Source: UBA1845 sp002338715 (GTDB lineage: Bacteria; Planctomycetota; Phycisphaerae; UBA1845). Taken from it: 64,000 nucleotides of DNA. Below are positions 1 through 7,569 of this stretch, one piece after another. The stretch is from NCBI GenBank assembly GCA_035344155.1, contig DAORAL010000017.1:1-64000 (forward strand). Reading direction: 5' to 3'. The notes beneath the pieces are model-generated. The model saw nothing but the letters and a program-made list of their open reading frames with translations, had not been told where the DNA came from and ran no database searches. The position numbers were made by a program, and so were the translations under genes. Numbering within the stretch: position 1 is the first letter of the stretch; each line of letters begins with the position of its first letter.

Positions 1-2
1 GC

Positions 3-983
3 GGAACAGCCACCTCGAAAGCCGGCGACGGTGGCGAAGCATCGCTCAACGTCAGCGGACTTCCCGTCACGGTCGGTGCGGTCATCGGCGGTAATGGCGG
101 GATCGCGGACGCGACCGGCGGCAACGGTGGCAACGGCGGCGACTGCAAGTTCGGTGATGCCGGTGACGGTGGACCGGGCGGTGAAGGAACTGCAACTGGC
201 GGCAAAGGCGGTAGCGCGACCGGCGGCGATTCGCAGGGCGGTGATGCCGGTGACGGTATTGGTAGTGGCGGCAACGGTGGAAACGGCGGCGACAGCGGAC
301 TCGGTAATCCGGGGGCTGGCGGTGCGATGGGAACCGGCGTCGGTGACGTGATGCCTGCGGGGTCCGGTGATGTCGATGGTTCGGACGGTGACCCGGATTC
401 GAACGACGGCATGATGGGCGCAGACGGCGGCGACCTTGCAATCTTCGTGTTCTGCATCCCGGTCGGCAACTTCATCATGCTGCCCGAACCGGGACCGATC
501 GAACCGGGCGTTCAGATGGGCCCGATCTTCAATGAAGACGAGTCGGAGGAAGTCGGTTCGGTTGAATATGAACTCGTGACCGAAGAAGGTCGCGAGTCAA
601 ACTTCCAGTTCGGTGTCAATCCGGAGCACATCGGCATCGGTGACGGCATCCTGCGGATCGACCTGGCGCAACTTGCGATTGATGGCGGAACGCCCGGTAT
701 CGTTGGTGGGTTGCGGATTGTTCCGCTTCAAGGTTTCGGCATCGACCAAACCAATCCGCTGATGGTGCGGGCTTATGACGCCAAGGGCGGCTTAATTGGT
801 GAGCAGTCGTTTGCCGAGATTCCGTTCAACTTCGGTAACATTGAAAACGCGCAGTCATTGGAAGCCGCGTTCGAAACGGTGCAGGACGATCCGACGCAGG
901 AAGCCGTGCCGGCTTCGTTTGAAATCGAAGCACCGTTCGACACCTTCGTGACGATCTATCGGATTTACCTGATCGATCCGTAG
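3..983 (+). CDS. Gly-rich repeat surface/secreted protein, C-terminal part
   Basis: The reading frame is open from the left edge of the window, so the start lies outside. Residues 1 to about 140 are dominated by Gly-Gly-Asn/Asp triplets (GGNGGNGGD, GDAGDGGPGGEG), similar in composition to PGRS-type glycine repeats. The last ~185 residues form a non-repetitive domain that begins after an acidic linker and is rich in Pro, Phe and beta-type sequence, ending FDTFVTIYRIYLIDP. Such Gly/Asn/Asp repeats usually form extended or beta-roll structures on exported proteins; export cannot be checked because the N terminus is missing. No enzyme motif was recognised. The gene is followed after about 245 bases by an ECF sigma factor on the same strand. 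Confidence 0.75.
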   Translation, partial: GTATSKAGDGGEASLNVSGLPVTVGAVIGGNGGIADATGGNGGNGGDCKFGDAGDGGPGGEGTATGGKGGSATGGDSQGGDAGDGIGSGGNGGNGGDSGLGNPGAGGAMGTGVGDVMPAGSGDVDGSDGDPDSNDGMMGADGGDLAIFVFCIPVGNFIMLPEPGPIEPGVQMGPIFNEDESEEVGSVEYELVTEEGRESNFQFGVNPEHIGIGDGILRIDLAQLAIDGGTPGIVGGLRIVPLQGFGIDQTNPLMVRAYDAKGGLIGEQSFAEIPFNFGNIENAQSLEAAFETVQDDPTQEAVPASFEIEAPFDTFVTIYRIYLIDP

Positions 984-1228
984 GCGCGAGTTGGTCTAAC
1001 CCAAACCCCCCAAGGGTGTCGCATCGTGTGTCACAGAATCCTGTGTCACGGTGTGGCACCCTTTTCTTATTGGGCGCGGTCGCTTGGGAGACTTTATTTC
1101 TTGGGGACGTGTCAATCGCTTATCGGCTGTTGGTTATATGCCGGCGTCTGGAACCCGTTGGCGGTCCAGGGGGCCCACTGAACAGGTACTGTTTGACCGT
1201 CGCGACAAACCAACGCCATAATGATTCG

Positions 1229-1849
1229 ATGACCGACCGGAATACGAGCGACCATTTGGACAGTGATGAGAGGCGGCGCGAAGACGTCGTCTTGATTCGC
1301 AGGCTCCTGTCCGGTGACGAGGGGGCTATGCGGTCGCTGGTCGAGCGTTATGACCGCCTCATCCGCTACACCATCTTCCAGACAAGCCGGCGGCACTGCG
1401 AGCGCGATCCGGGCTGGCTCGACGCTCGGGCCAACGAGACCTGGACGGGGATCGTCCAGTCGCTGCGGCGGAGCGGTCCGAGCAAGATCCCGCCCCAGAT
1501 TTCGGGCTACTTCGTCCGGATAGCCAAGAACAAATGCCTCGACGCCTCCAAACGAGCCGACGCCCGATCCGTCATTCCCATCGAGGAGGGGCGGGCGGAC
1601 CTCGAACCGGCCGACGCCGACACCAGTCCGGAGTTATTGCTCCAGGGGGCTGAGGAGTTGGAGCGGCTGCAGGCGTGCCTTGCTCGTCTAAGTCCTGAAG
1701 AGCAAATGATTTGCGCTGAGATCGGGCTGATCATGGAGCGGCGCTGGAAGGAGGCGTCGGCTCGGCTGGGGGTGGCTGAATCGACGCTGCGGTCGCGGTG
1801 GGGGGCGATTCTCGACAAGCTGAAGGGGTGGCTTGAAAAAGAAATTTGA
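1229..1849 (+). CDS. ECF-type RNA polymerase sigma factor
   Basis: About 206 aa, the usual length for an ECF sigma factor. Region 2 is visible around residues 20-100 (RLLSGDEGAMRSLVERYD, then GYFVRIAKNKCLDASKR) and region 4 near residues 150-205 (LARLSPEEQMICAEIG, KEASARLGVAESTLRSRW, the helix-turn-helix). It should direct core RNA polymerase to a small regulon. The ATG at 1229 is preferred over a frame-open upstream start because it directly precedes the conserved region; the upstream extension has no homologous look. The gene is followed by a short single-span membrane protein that could be its cognate membrane regulator, though no anti-sigma zinc motif (HxxxCxxC) is seen there. Confidence 0.85.
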   Translation: MTDRNTSDHLDSDERRREDVVLIRRLLSGDEGAMRSLVERYDRLIRYTIFQTSRRHCERDPGWLDARANETWTGIVQSLRRSGPSKIPPQISGYFVRIAKNKCLDASKRADARSVIPIEEGRADLEPADADTSPELLLQGAEELERLQACLARLSPEEQMICAEIGLIMERRWKEASARLGVAESTLRSRWGAILDKLKGWLEKEI

Positions 1850-1946
1850 AAAAATCCAAAAAAGTCTCGCGCCTGGGGGCGGTTCCACAGACTCATGACA
1901 TGTAAAGCCAAATACGAGGGGATTCCAGACGAGGAAACCGGTAGCG

Positions 1947-2408
1947 ATGTCCACAATGTCCAATAACTCAATCGAAATGCTCATCGCCAAGGCCGCATCG
2001 GCCCAGAAGGCGGGCGTTTTCGATCAGACATCGGTGGACGTTTCCGCTCTGGTCGCACCCGCTGTCAATTCCCGACTGATCCGCTTCTATGAGAAGGCAC
2101 TGGTGGGTCTCCCGCTGGCCGCCTGCTTGGGAATCGTGATCGGAATCGGCAGCATGATGGGTGGTCCGAATGGCCAGTCCGATTCGCAGATTTCTGCCGG
2201 TGGATTTGCAATCACCACGCAGGGATTGAATGATGCATCTGCCGTCGCGACGCACGAGGTGTACAGCCTCGAAAGCGTGACCCGCTGCTTCGCCGGACCG
2301 GGCCAAAGCGTCGGTTCGGATTGCGGCTTCGCCGATCTCGATTCAGACGGCGACGTGGATTTGGCCGACCTGGGAACGTACCAGCAGCAATACGCCCTAG
2401 TGAACTAG
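1947..2408 (+). CDS. Single-span membrane protein with dockerin-like C-terminal tail
   Basis: 153 aa. There is no N-terminal signal peptide. Residues 1-50 would be cytoplasmic, one hydrophobic span lies at about 51-70 (ALVGLPLAACLGIVIGIG), and the rest would be periplasmic. The end reads CFAGPG...CGFADLDSDGDVDLADLGTYQQQYA, a single EF-hand/dockerin-type calcium loop (DLDSDGDVDLAD). The position 98 bases after an ECF sigma gene, and the cytoplasm-TM-periplasm layout, fit a sigma-factor partner that senses something outside. That role is inference from context; no known anti-sigma fold was recognised. A GAGGAAA sequence 12 bases upstream may serve as ribosome binding site. Confidence 0.7.
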   Translation: MSTMSNNSIEMLIAKAASAQKAGVFDQTSVDVSALVAPAVNSRLIRFYEKALVGLPLAACLGIVIGIGSMMGGPNGQSDSQISAGGFAITTQGLNDASAVATHEVYSLESVTRCFAGPGQSVGSDCGFADLDSDGDVDLADLGTYQQQYALVN

Positions 2409-2462
2409 GTGCTGCTGAACTAGTACCAACAAAAAAGTGTATATCGCGTTGGTTGCGCGTTT

Positions 2463-2498
2463 AAGCTCTCGGGTTAACGGGTCCGAGAGCTTTTTTTT
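2463..2498 (+). terminator. Rho-independent terminator after the sigma/dockerin pair
   Basis: Perfect 10-bp stem AAGCTCTCGG / CCGAGAGCTT with a 10-base loop, followed by a run of eight T. It closes the sigma factor and membrane protein genes as one transcription unit. Confidence 0.85.
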
Positions 2499-2614
2499 GC
2501 GCGCATGTATTTCGCGCATCGGGTAGGGTTGGGGTTGGTTCAATTCCATTGTTCGTCAGTTTTCAAAACAAAGCGGTTAGTGCTGGAGTCTCATAAGGAT
2601 GGAAGGATAGCGCA

Positions 2615-3124
2615 ATGTTTCGATCGATCTTGAGTCTCTGCGCATTGGCCTCACTCTTGGTCGCGGTTCAACTTCTCGTTGCAGCCGACTCTGACGAACA
2701 ATCAGGCATGCCGATCAGACGTGTGGGCGTACGTGACGCGTGCGAGGTGTTGGACGCAATCCAATCCGAATTATTGGAATCGGGAGTTTGCGTAGGCGGT
2801 GAGGCAATTGAAGTTGGCATGTTCTGGAACAACTCCGATGCCGATGTGCTTTCGGTCGTCTATCGAATACCCGAGGTCCTGCAAATCTACCGTGAGGCAT
2901 ATCCGCAGGGCGATGGGCTAATCTGGCTTGCCGACGACTTGTCCTATCGTGACAAGGACACACGATGGTCAACCAAAATAGTAAGTGACGCGAAATTCAA
3001 GGAACTGCTGGCCAAATCCACCGTCAGATTCAGTGGCAACATGAGTGAAGGGCTTTCGGATTCTGAAAAGTCTCGACAGGCGGAACGGAAGCAAAGAAAA
3101 GCCGCAGCGATTGCTCAGCCTTGA
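2615..3124 (+). CDS. Small secreted protein of unknown function
   Basis: 169 aa. The N terminus is a clear Sec signal peptide (MFRSILSLCALASLLVAVQLLVAA followed by DSDEQ, cleavage near residue 24). The mature part has a mixed alpha/beta look with two Cys and ends in a charged, Lys/Arg/Glu-rich helix (SDSEKSRQAERKQRKAAA). A purine-rich GGAAGGA lies about 9 bases before the ATG. No family was recognised. The gene stands alone, with its own start region after the preceding terminator and decayed sequence downstream. Confidence 0.6.
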   Translation: MFRSILSLCALASLLVAVQLLVAADSDEQSGMPIRRVGVRDACEVLDAIQSELLESGVCVGGEAIEVGMFWNNSDADVLSVVYRIPEVLQIYREAYPQGDGLIWLADDLSYRDKDTRWSTKIVSDAKFKELLAKSTVRFSGNMSEGLSDSEKSRQAERKQRKAAAIAQP

Positions 3125-3132
3125 TTGGCATG

Positions 3133-3157
3133 GGGTGGCTCATGCGCATGGACGTTG
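3133..3157 (+). repeat. Remnant of the left end of the ~213 bp inverted-repeat element
   Basis: The sequence beginning GGGTGGCTCATGCGCATGG matches the left end of the two full element copies (3950 and 5580) at about 20 of 25 positions. No right end was found nearby, so this would be a decayed fragment. The match is short and could be chance. Confidence 0.35.
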
Positions 3158-3299
3158 TGAAGTCGGCGATGGGTATCGATTTGCTTTCGGTGTGTTCCAA
3201 GCAGCCAAGTTGTCGGCATTGGAACTAGATGAGTGCGCCGTTACCGATCGAATGTCGGCTCTTGCATATGACTCGTGTGAACGCTGCCGCTTACGGCAT

Positions 3300-3872
3300 T
3301 TATTCTGTTCGCGTCCCGCATTCAGGACATGTCCCACTCTCATTCCCCACGAGCGAATACGCGCACGTCACGCAAAGGTTCCTCTTGCGCCTCCTTCGAG
3401 CAATGACGTAGGGCCGTGATAGTGCATACGCAGGGTAAGCCACGAACAGCAAGAAGGGGAACCAAAACGGGCAGAAAAAAGAAATAGAATACGTGGTTTT
3501 TATGGTACTGCCTTGCGTCTTAATGCGAAATTGTCCATAACGACTTTCGTAAGGACCCCATTGACTCATTTGTCGCCAGATTGGGCATGGTTTGTCCAGG
3601 GACGAGATGCCAAAACCAAACACTCCCCGCGTACCGTGGGCACCCCAATTGTGTCCGTTGTAGCTTCCTCGCAGCCACCATCCAGTTCCTTTCGACTTGG
3701 AGTATTGGACTTCAAATGATCCAACGTGACTCCATACCCAACCTGTCACGGTCAGTGCGGATGCGCTGAGCAAGATCAACAGCGCCACGCCACGGACAAC
3801 AGCGCGAACCCTGCCCACGGGTCTATTGGAATTGCCAAAAATCCGGTTCCTCAATGCTCCGGCATTCTTCAT
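3300..3872 (-). CDS. Membrane protein with C-terminal planctomycete-type zinc ribbon
   Basis: 190 aa. Two hydrophobic spans are seen: residues about 25-48 (AVVRGVALLILLSASALTVTGWVW) and about 130-150 (FFCPFWFPFLLFVAYPAYAL). Between them lies an ~80-residue extracytoplasmic part rich in Gly, Trp and Tyr. After the second span a basic stretch (RRRRKRN) leads into CVTCAYSLVGNESGTCPECG, a four-Cys zinc ribbon that should sit in the cytoplasm. It has the same layout as the row of genes at 31.0-33.5 kb and is probably a paralogue. Function is unknown. No Shine-Dalgarno sequence is evident before the ATG at 3872. Confidence 0.8.
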   Translation of the reverse strand: MKNAGALRNRIFGNSNRPVGRVRAVVRGVALLILLSASALTVTGWVWSHVGSFEVQYSKSKGTGWWLRGSYNGHNWGAHGTRGVFGFGISSLDKPCPIWRQMSQWGPYESRYGQFRIKTQGSTIKTTYSISFFCPFWFPFLLFVAYPAYALSRPYVIARRRRKRNLCVTCAYSLVGNESGTCPECGTRTE

Positions 3873-3949
3873 AGGAGACTAGTGGTACGACTATCAGGGC
3901 AAAGTTGCCAGCGAAATCGGGATTAGTGACTTGGCTACCAAACATGGCA

Positions 3950-4163
3950 GGGTGGCCCATGTCCTTGGACGTGGGGGAATCAATGATCGTTGTTGATTTG
4001 CCGAGGCGTGTTCCAAATAACCGCGCTGTCGGCCGTTGGTAGTTGGTGGCTGCTTTGCTATGGCGGGGCGTATCTTGATGAGTTTCTTGGGTGCCTCATT
4101 GGCTGGGCGTTGTCGTTGGAGTTGATCATCGGCTCCCCCACCTCCGGAGGAGGCGGGCCACCC
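3950..4163. repeat. ~213 bp element with long terminal inverted repeats, copy 1
   Basis: It begins GGGTGGCCCATGTCC and ends GGGCCACCC. The two ends match as imperfect inverted repeats for roughly 39 bases, including the shared blocks GTGGGGGA and ATGATC. A second copy at 5580-5791 is alike over its whole length. The size, the terminal inverted repeats and the lack of a transposase suggest a MITE-like non-autonomous element. No target-site duplication was evident at either copy. Confidence 0.7.
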
Positions 4164-4187
4164 TTCATTTCGATTCCAGTCGTTGTG

Positions 4188-4361
4188 TTACGCCAACGAA
4201 TACCACGTCGAGCGGCCTTTTCCGCCTCGTTTTAACTGGCCGGATTCTACCAGGTCGGTTAATCGCTTTTTGATTGTACCGCGCGGCGCGCTTGTTGCCT
4301 TGATGATATCCGCGACGCTGATTTGTCCGTGTTCGGCGGCTAAGTCGAGGATGGTGATGCC
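4188..4361 (-). pseudogene. Remnant of a winged-helix domain (Fic-type C-terminal wHTH)
   Basis: Read on the minus strand this gives ILDLAAEHGQISVADIIKA, then RGTIKKRLTDLVESGQL, then GGKGRSTWYSLA and a stop. This is a typical winged helix with recognition helix and wing, like the wHTH at the C terminus of some Fic-family proteins and of small transcriptional regulators. Two stop codons stand directly upstream in frame and no start is available, so only the 3' end of a gene survives. It lies beside the inverted-repeat element, in keeping with local decay or insertion. The Fic assignment is tentative. Confidence 0.5.
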
Positions 4362-4420
4362 TTATCACGTCAAATTATTGGCTCTATTTGGCTCTGTAAT
4401 TGGCTATGGGGCGGTCGAAC

Positions 4421-4440
4421 GGGTGGCCCATGTCGTGACG
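4421..4440 (+). repeat. Second remnant of the inverted-repeat element's left end
   Basis: GGGTGGCCCATGTCGTGACG repeats the first 14 bases of the element's left end exactly and then diverges. No matching right end follows before the next gene. Confidence 0.4.
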
Positions 4441-4519
4441 CCCTTCATACGCATTCCTCCTTGGAGGTGGGGAAGGCGACGATTTGTTTTGATGTGTTGG
4501 GCGGTTTCTTGACTTTGGC

Positions 4520-4810
4520 TTAGGTGAATTCTTTGAGGGCTTTCGAGACGGCTGTCCTTATGCCAAAGATGCTGCCGGCGCGAACAAACTTGCCGATGGT
4601 CAGATAGTTGCCAAGCAATAACCCCAGCGAGAAGGCGGCAGCGGTGGTGGCCAACGGTCGTTCACGGATGATTGAACGGTCGTCTCGAACGAGTTTCTTC
4701 AGCATCAGCAGTTCTGCTTTCGCCGTCGCAACGTCGTCGCCGCCCCAATTGGAATTCGGATGCATTCCAAAGTGGTTTATGGCGCGGTTGTTTTTGTTAT
4801 GCCCGATCAT
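4520..4810 (-). CDS. Small membrane-associated protein, third gene of a YqjD/YqjE-like trio
   Basis: About 96 aa from the chosen ATG, which overlaps the end of the preceding gene by 14 bases and has GGTGA eight bases upstream; a longer version starting at 4849 is possible. The central part is a charged helix (KAELLMLKKLVRDDRSIIRERP). A hydrophobic stretch follows (LATTAAAFSLGLLLGNYLTIG), then a short amphipathic tail. In enterobacteria yqjD and yqjE are followed by a third small gene, yqjK; this one holds the same place, although sequence identity with YqjK was not established. It is probably a membrane-anchored accessory protein of the envelope. Confidence 0.6.
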   Translation of the reverse strand: MIGHNKNNRAINHFGMHPNSNWGGDDVATAKAELLMLKKLVRDDRSIIRERPLATTAAAFSLGLLLGNYLTIGKFVRAGSIFGIRTAVSKALKEFT

Positions 4811-5105
4811 TCGCTGGTTCACCGGGTTGCTCCTTGAGGGTTTGTTCACCGAGTGTCCATACCTTTGTGGCTACGCCGCAGAGGATGATGCCTACAATCC
4901 CTCCCGCCAAGGGTGCAGGCATCACCCATGTCAGCGCGAAATACAGGGACGCGGAAATCGCAAACACGCCGGCAAATGCCAGCCCCGTTGCGGCCAGACA
5001 AAGCAAAGCGACCACCATAAATTCAACGGCGCAATGCTTTGCCGCGCGTCCCTCAGCCTCCAGAAGGCTAAAGGTCTTCAGGATGAGTTCGATGATTCGA
5101 TTCAC
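4797..5105 (-). CDS. YqjE-like (phage holin superfamily III type) membrane protein
   Basis: 102 aa with a GTG start just five bases after the preceding stop, so translation is probably coupled. Two hydrophobic spans are separated by a short Pro/Gly turn: about 28-53 (EFMVVALLCLAATGLAFAGVFAIS) and 58-80 (ALTWVMPAPLAGGIVGIILCGVA). An amphipathic N-terminal helix precedes them. This hairpin layout, next to a DUF883-like gene, matches the YqjD-YqjE pair. The cellular role of this family is poorly known; YqjD/ElaB proteins are linked to ribosome association at the membrane in stationary phase. Confidence 0.65.
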   Translation of the reverse strand: MNRIIELILKTFSLLEAEGRAAKHCAVEFMVVALLCLAATGLAFAGVFAISASLYFALTWVMPAPLAGGIVGIILCGVATKVWTLGEQTLKEQPGEPANDRA

Positions 5106-5109
5106 GGGT

Positions 5110-5391
5110 TTATCTCTTCAGCAACTTTGAAACGATTACACCGACGCCAAACGCAACCACGACCGACGTCAGCGGCCGACGCTGAACGCACGACTCGGCG
5201 CTCGATATCGAGGTTTGTACGGAATCTTGCACCGTTTCTTTCACAGCCGCCGCTCGTTCCTTGGCCTGTTGACCCAAGTTCGATGCGATCCCGGAAAAGT
5301 CTTTGCGCAGGCTTGCCATGTCTGACTTCAATGCTTCGATATCCGATGACAGTTCGTTGCGATGTGTTCCGAGTGCAGTGGTTTCTGACAT
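5110..5391 (-). CDS. DUF883 / ElaB-YqjD-like membrane-anchored protein
   Basis: 93 aa from an ATG with a strong AAGGAG six bases upstream; the longer open frame beyond it is not needed. Residues 10-65 form a long charged helix (LSSDIEALKSDMASLRKDFSGIAS, then KERAAAVKETVQDSVQTSI). A single C-terminal hydrophobic span with a basic end follows (PLTSVVVAFGVGVIVSKLLKR). This is the DUF883 layout, in which the helix faces the cytoplasm and a tail anchors it to the inner membrane. It is the first gene of the three-gene minus-strand operon ending at 4520. Confidence 0.75.
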   Translation of the reverse strand: MSETTALGTHRNELSSDIEALKSDMASLRKDFSGIASNLGQQAKERAAAVKETVQDSVQTSISSAESCVQRRPLTSVVVAFGVGVIVSKLLKR

Positions 5392-5579
5392 TTCAATCTC
5401 CTTATTCGAGAGTTCGTGTTGTGCCTCAAGCCCACAGCCATCACGTCGATTCATAACTTCGACGATTCGATGGGTGGTCGCTCGACGTATAAGACGATAA
5501 CGCGGGCGACATCGCTTTCGCTGAAAACCGCCTAAGGATTTCATTAGGCGCGGCCGGGCGTTGATGATGGGTGTTAAAA

Positions 5580-5791
5580 GGTGGCCCATGTCCTTGGACG
5601 TGGGGGAGGCGATGATCGGTGCTGGTTTGCCGGGGCGTGTTCCGAACAGTCGCGTTGCTGGGAGTTGGAAGTTGGCGAGTGCGTTGCTATCGCGTGGGCT
5701 TACCTGATGAGTTTCTTGGGTGCCTTATGAACTGGGCGTCTTCATTGCTTTTGATCATCGGCTCCCCCGCCTCTGAAGAGGTGGGCCACCC
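5580..5791. repeat. ~213 bp element with long terminal inverted repeats, copy 2
   Basis: It begins GGTGGCCCATGTCCTTGG and ends GGGCCACCC, and is alike over its length to the copy at 3950-4163. Both copies keep a similar short open frame (CRGVF, DEFLGCL, LIIGSP), which may reflect recent shared origin rather than coding. It lies directly upstream of the YqjD-like operon. Confidence 0.7.
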
Positions 5792-5819
5792 ATTCTGCGG
5801 GTTTAAATTTCCTGCGCGT

Positions 5820-5863
5820 TAAAAAGCCCCCGAACGATTGATTCTTCTTATCGTTCGGGGGCT
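5820..5863 (-). terminator. Rho-independent terminator of the FG-GAP lipoprotein genes
   Basis: Read on the minus strand: AGCCCCCGAACGAT, a 12-base loop, ATCGTTCGGGGGCT, then TTTTT. The stem is 14 bp and perfect. It lies 42 bases after the stop of the lipoprotein gene at 5905. Confidence 0.9.
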
Positions 5864-5904
5864 CTGCTTGAATTGGCTTGGTTTGTTCTGGTGTTCGGTT
5901 CTTC

Positions 5905-7491
5905 TTAGAAGCCGGTGTTCAGGAACAGGACCAGCGCGTCGTTCGACAAACCGCTCAGGGCGTTGCGATCCAGCGTGCCGACGATGTCGTTGCGGCCATC
6001 ACCATCCACGTCGAGGATCAGCATGGTGTTGACCAGCGTGCCAGCCGTCGCTTGCGGGTTGGCGTTCGGGTCGGTGATAACCGTCTGGCCCGTTGCGGGA
6101 TCGACCGACGTACCCGGATCACTTTGCGGATCGGTTGCATTTTGGGCGTCCTCGGGCGGGGGGCCATCATCGATGATGAGGTTCTCGCGCCAGAGTTCGA
6201 ACGTGCTGTTCGGATCATTGCTGCTAAACGGCGTGAACCATGCGACCGCGCCCTCAGCCGCAATCGCCGCGTCGAGCTTTCCGTCACCCGTCAGGTCGCC
6301 GAGCGCGATCGCGCCCGGTGCACGTTCGGCAAACTCCGCCACCGTAAACACTTGCCACGGACTGCGAATAAACGTCGCCGACGGTGACTCCGGACGTCGG
6401 AACCACTGAATGACTTTGCCTGCCGACGATCGCACCATCACGTCCTGATGTCCGTCGCCATCGATGTCGCCGAGTTCGATCACGTTTGCGTTGGTCGCAA
6501 TCTGACCGATCGGTGCGTGGGGCGGCCACTCTTCGAGGACGTTGCCCTCCGCGCCAAAGCTGAGCGGGTTGGGCAGCCAACGGATGTTGGCGTTCTTGGC
6601 GTTCGGGAAGGTGACGATGACGTCGTTGTCGCCGTCGTCGTCCACATCGGTGATGCGGCAGTCGCTGACCTGCGGGCGATCTTTGTGAATGGTGTAGCGT
6701 GCCCAGTTTTCAGGATTGCGGGCCGTCGCGCCGCCGGTGTTCGGATAAACGTCGATGCGATTGGTCTTGGGTTCGACGGCAGGGTCGCCTTCCGGGCTGT
6801 TGAGCGCGACGACGATATCCGGACCGTTGATGTTGTCGATATCACCGACGTCCATCGACGTGTAGCCGCCAGTTTCGGGCAGTTCACCTTCTGACGTTCC
6901 CGCGAGCACCGACTGCGGCAGCGTAATACCTTCCCACGGCAGACCGGTCGGGTCCTGCGGGTTGAAGAAAATCACGATCGCGCCCTGCAGCGCGTCTTCG
7001 AGGAACCCGCCGTTTTCGGTGACATCGCAATCTTCGCGCGACAGGTCACACTGCGGAACGAGTCCGGTGTCTTTGACGAGAACGACCACGTCGTCGAAAC
7101 CGTCCTGGTCCATGTCTGCGACCTTCAGGTCCGACGTGTAGGCGATCGGCGTCGTTCCACCGAGCGGAACGGTGGCGAAGACGATGTTGCCAAACAGGCC
7201 TGGGTCCTGCTGGATGTGAATCTGAATCGGTTGCGATTCGTTCCAGGCGCTGACCAGGTCGATGCGGCCGTCGTTGTTGAAGTCGCCGGAAGCGACGAAC
7301 TGCGGACCGGCGGTGTCTTCAGCCTGCGGGTCGATCTGGATGGCGCGGAAGAAGCTTTGCGTCTGACCCGAGTCGAGGAAGTCGCCGCTGGAACCGTTTG
7401 AACCGCCATTTCCTGATCCGGACTGGCAGCCAGCGGTAACAACCACCGCCAGGATCGAGATTGCGAACGTCCGTTCTATCTTGCACTTCAT
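5905..7491 (-). CDS. FG-GAP/VCBS-repeat lipoprotein (paralogue 1)
   Basis: 528 aa. The start at 7491 gives a lipoprotein signal peptide (MKCKIERTFAISILAVVVTAGC, lipobox VTAGC) with GGAGG nine bases upstream. After a Gly/Ser/Asn-rich linker there are about seven FG-GAP/VCBS units, each with a calcium-loop DxDxDGxxD core (GDFNNDGRIDLVSAW, DMDQDGFDDVVVLV, DVDDDGDNDVIVTF, GDIDGDGHQDVMVRS, GDLTGDGKLDAAIAA, DVDGDGRNDIVGTL). This predicts a seven-bladed beta-propeller anchored by lipid outside the cytoplasm. The ligand is unknown. It is a clear paralogue of the gene 79 bases upstream and the two share the terminator at 5820, so they are probably one operon. Confidence 0.85.
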   Translation of the reverse strand: MKCKIERTFAISILAVVVTAGCQSGSGNGGSNGSSGDFLDSGQTQSFFRAIQIDPQAEDTAGPQFVASGDFNNDGRIDLVSAWNESQPIQIHIQQDPGLFGNIVFATVPLGGTTPIAYTSDLKVADMDQDGFDDVVVLVKDTGLVPQCDLSREDCDVTENGGFLEDALQGAIVIFFNPQDPTGLPWEGITLPQSVLAGTSEGELPETGGYTSMDVGDIDNINGPDIVVALNSPEGDPAVEPKTNRIDVYPNTGGATARNPENWARYTIHKDRPQVSDCRITDVDDDGDNDVIVTFPNAKNANIRWLPNPLSFGAEGNVLEEWPPHAPIGQIATNANVIELGDIDGDGHQDVMVRSSAGKVIQWFRRPESPSATFIRSPWQVFTVAEFAERAPGAIALGDLTGDGKLDAAIAAEGAVAWFTPFSSNDPNSTFELWRENLIIDDGPPPEDAQNATDPQSDPGTSVDPATGQTVITDPNANPQATAGTLVNTMLILDVDGDGRNDIVGTLDRNALSGLSNDALVLFLNTGF

Positions 7492-7569
7492 CAGAGGTAG
7501 CCTCCACGCTCTGTGTAACAAGCGGTGCTGCGTAAGATCCAGCTGCGTAAGACCCAGTTGAGTGATTGC

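Noticed and set aside
3..330. Mycobacterial PE_PGRS protein
   Set aside because: The Gly-Gly-Asn triplets are similar, but every other gene points to a planctomycete, and Gly-rich repeats arise independently.
1016..1228. N-terminal extension of the sigma factor from 1016
   Set aside because: The extension has no sigma features and a good ATG lies directly before region 2.
3990..4235. Short frame kept in both copies of the ~213 bp element as a real gene
   Set aside because: It starts with TTG without a ribosome binding site, and its likeness follows from DNA identity of the two copies; both differ at many residues and at the end.
4608..5456. Plus-strand 282-aa open frame opposite the YqjD/YqjE-like trio
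   Set aside because: Composition is Ser/Arg/Pro-rich without fold; the minus-strand genes have clear spans, helices and ribosome binding sites.
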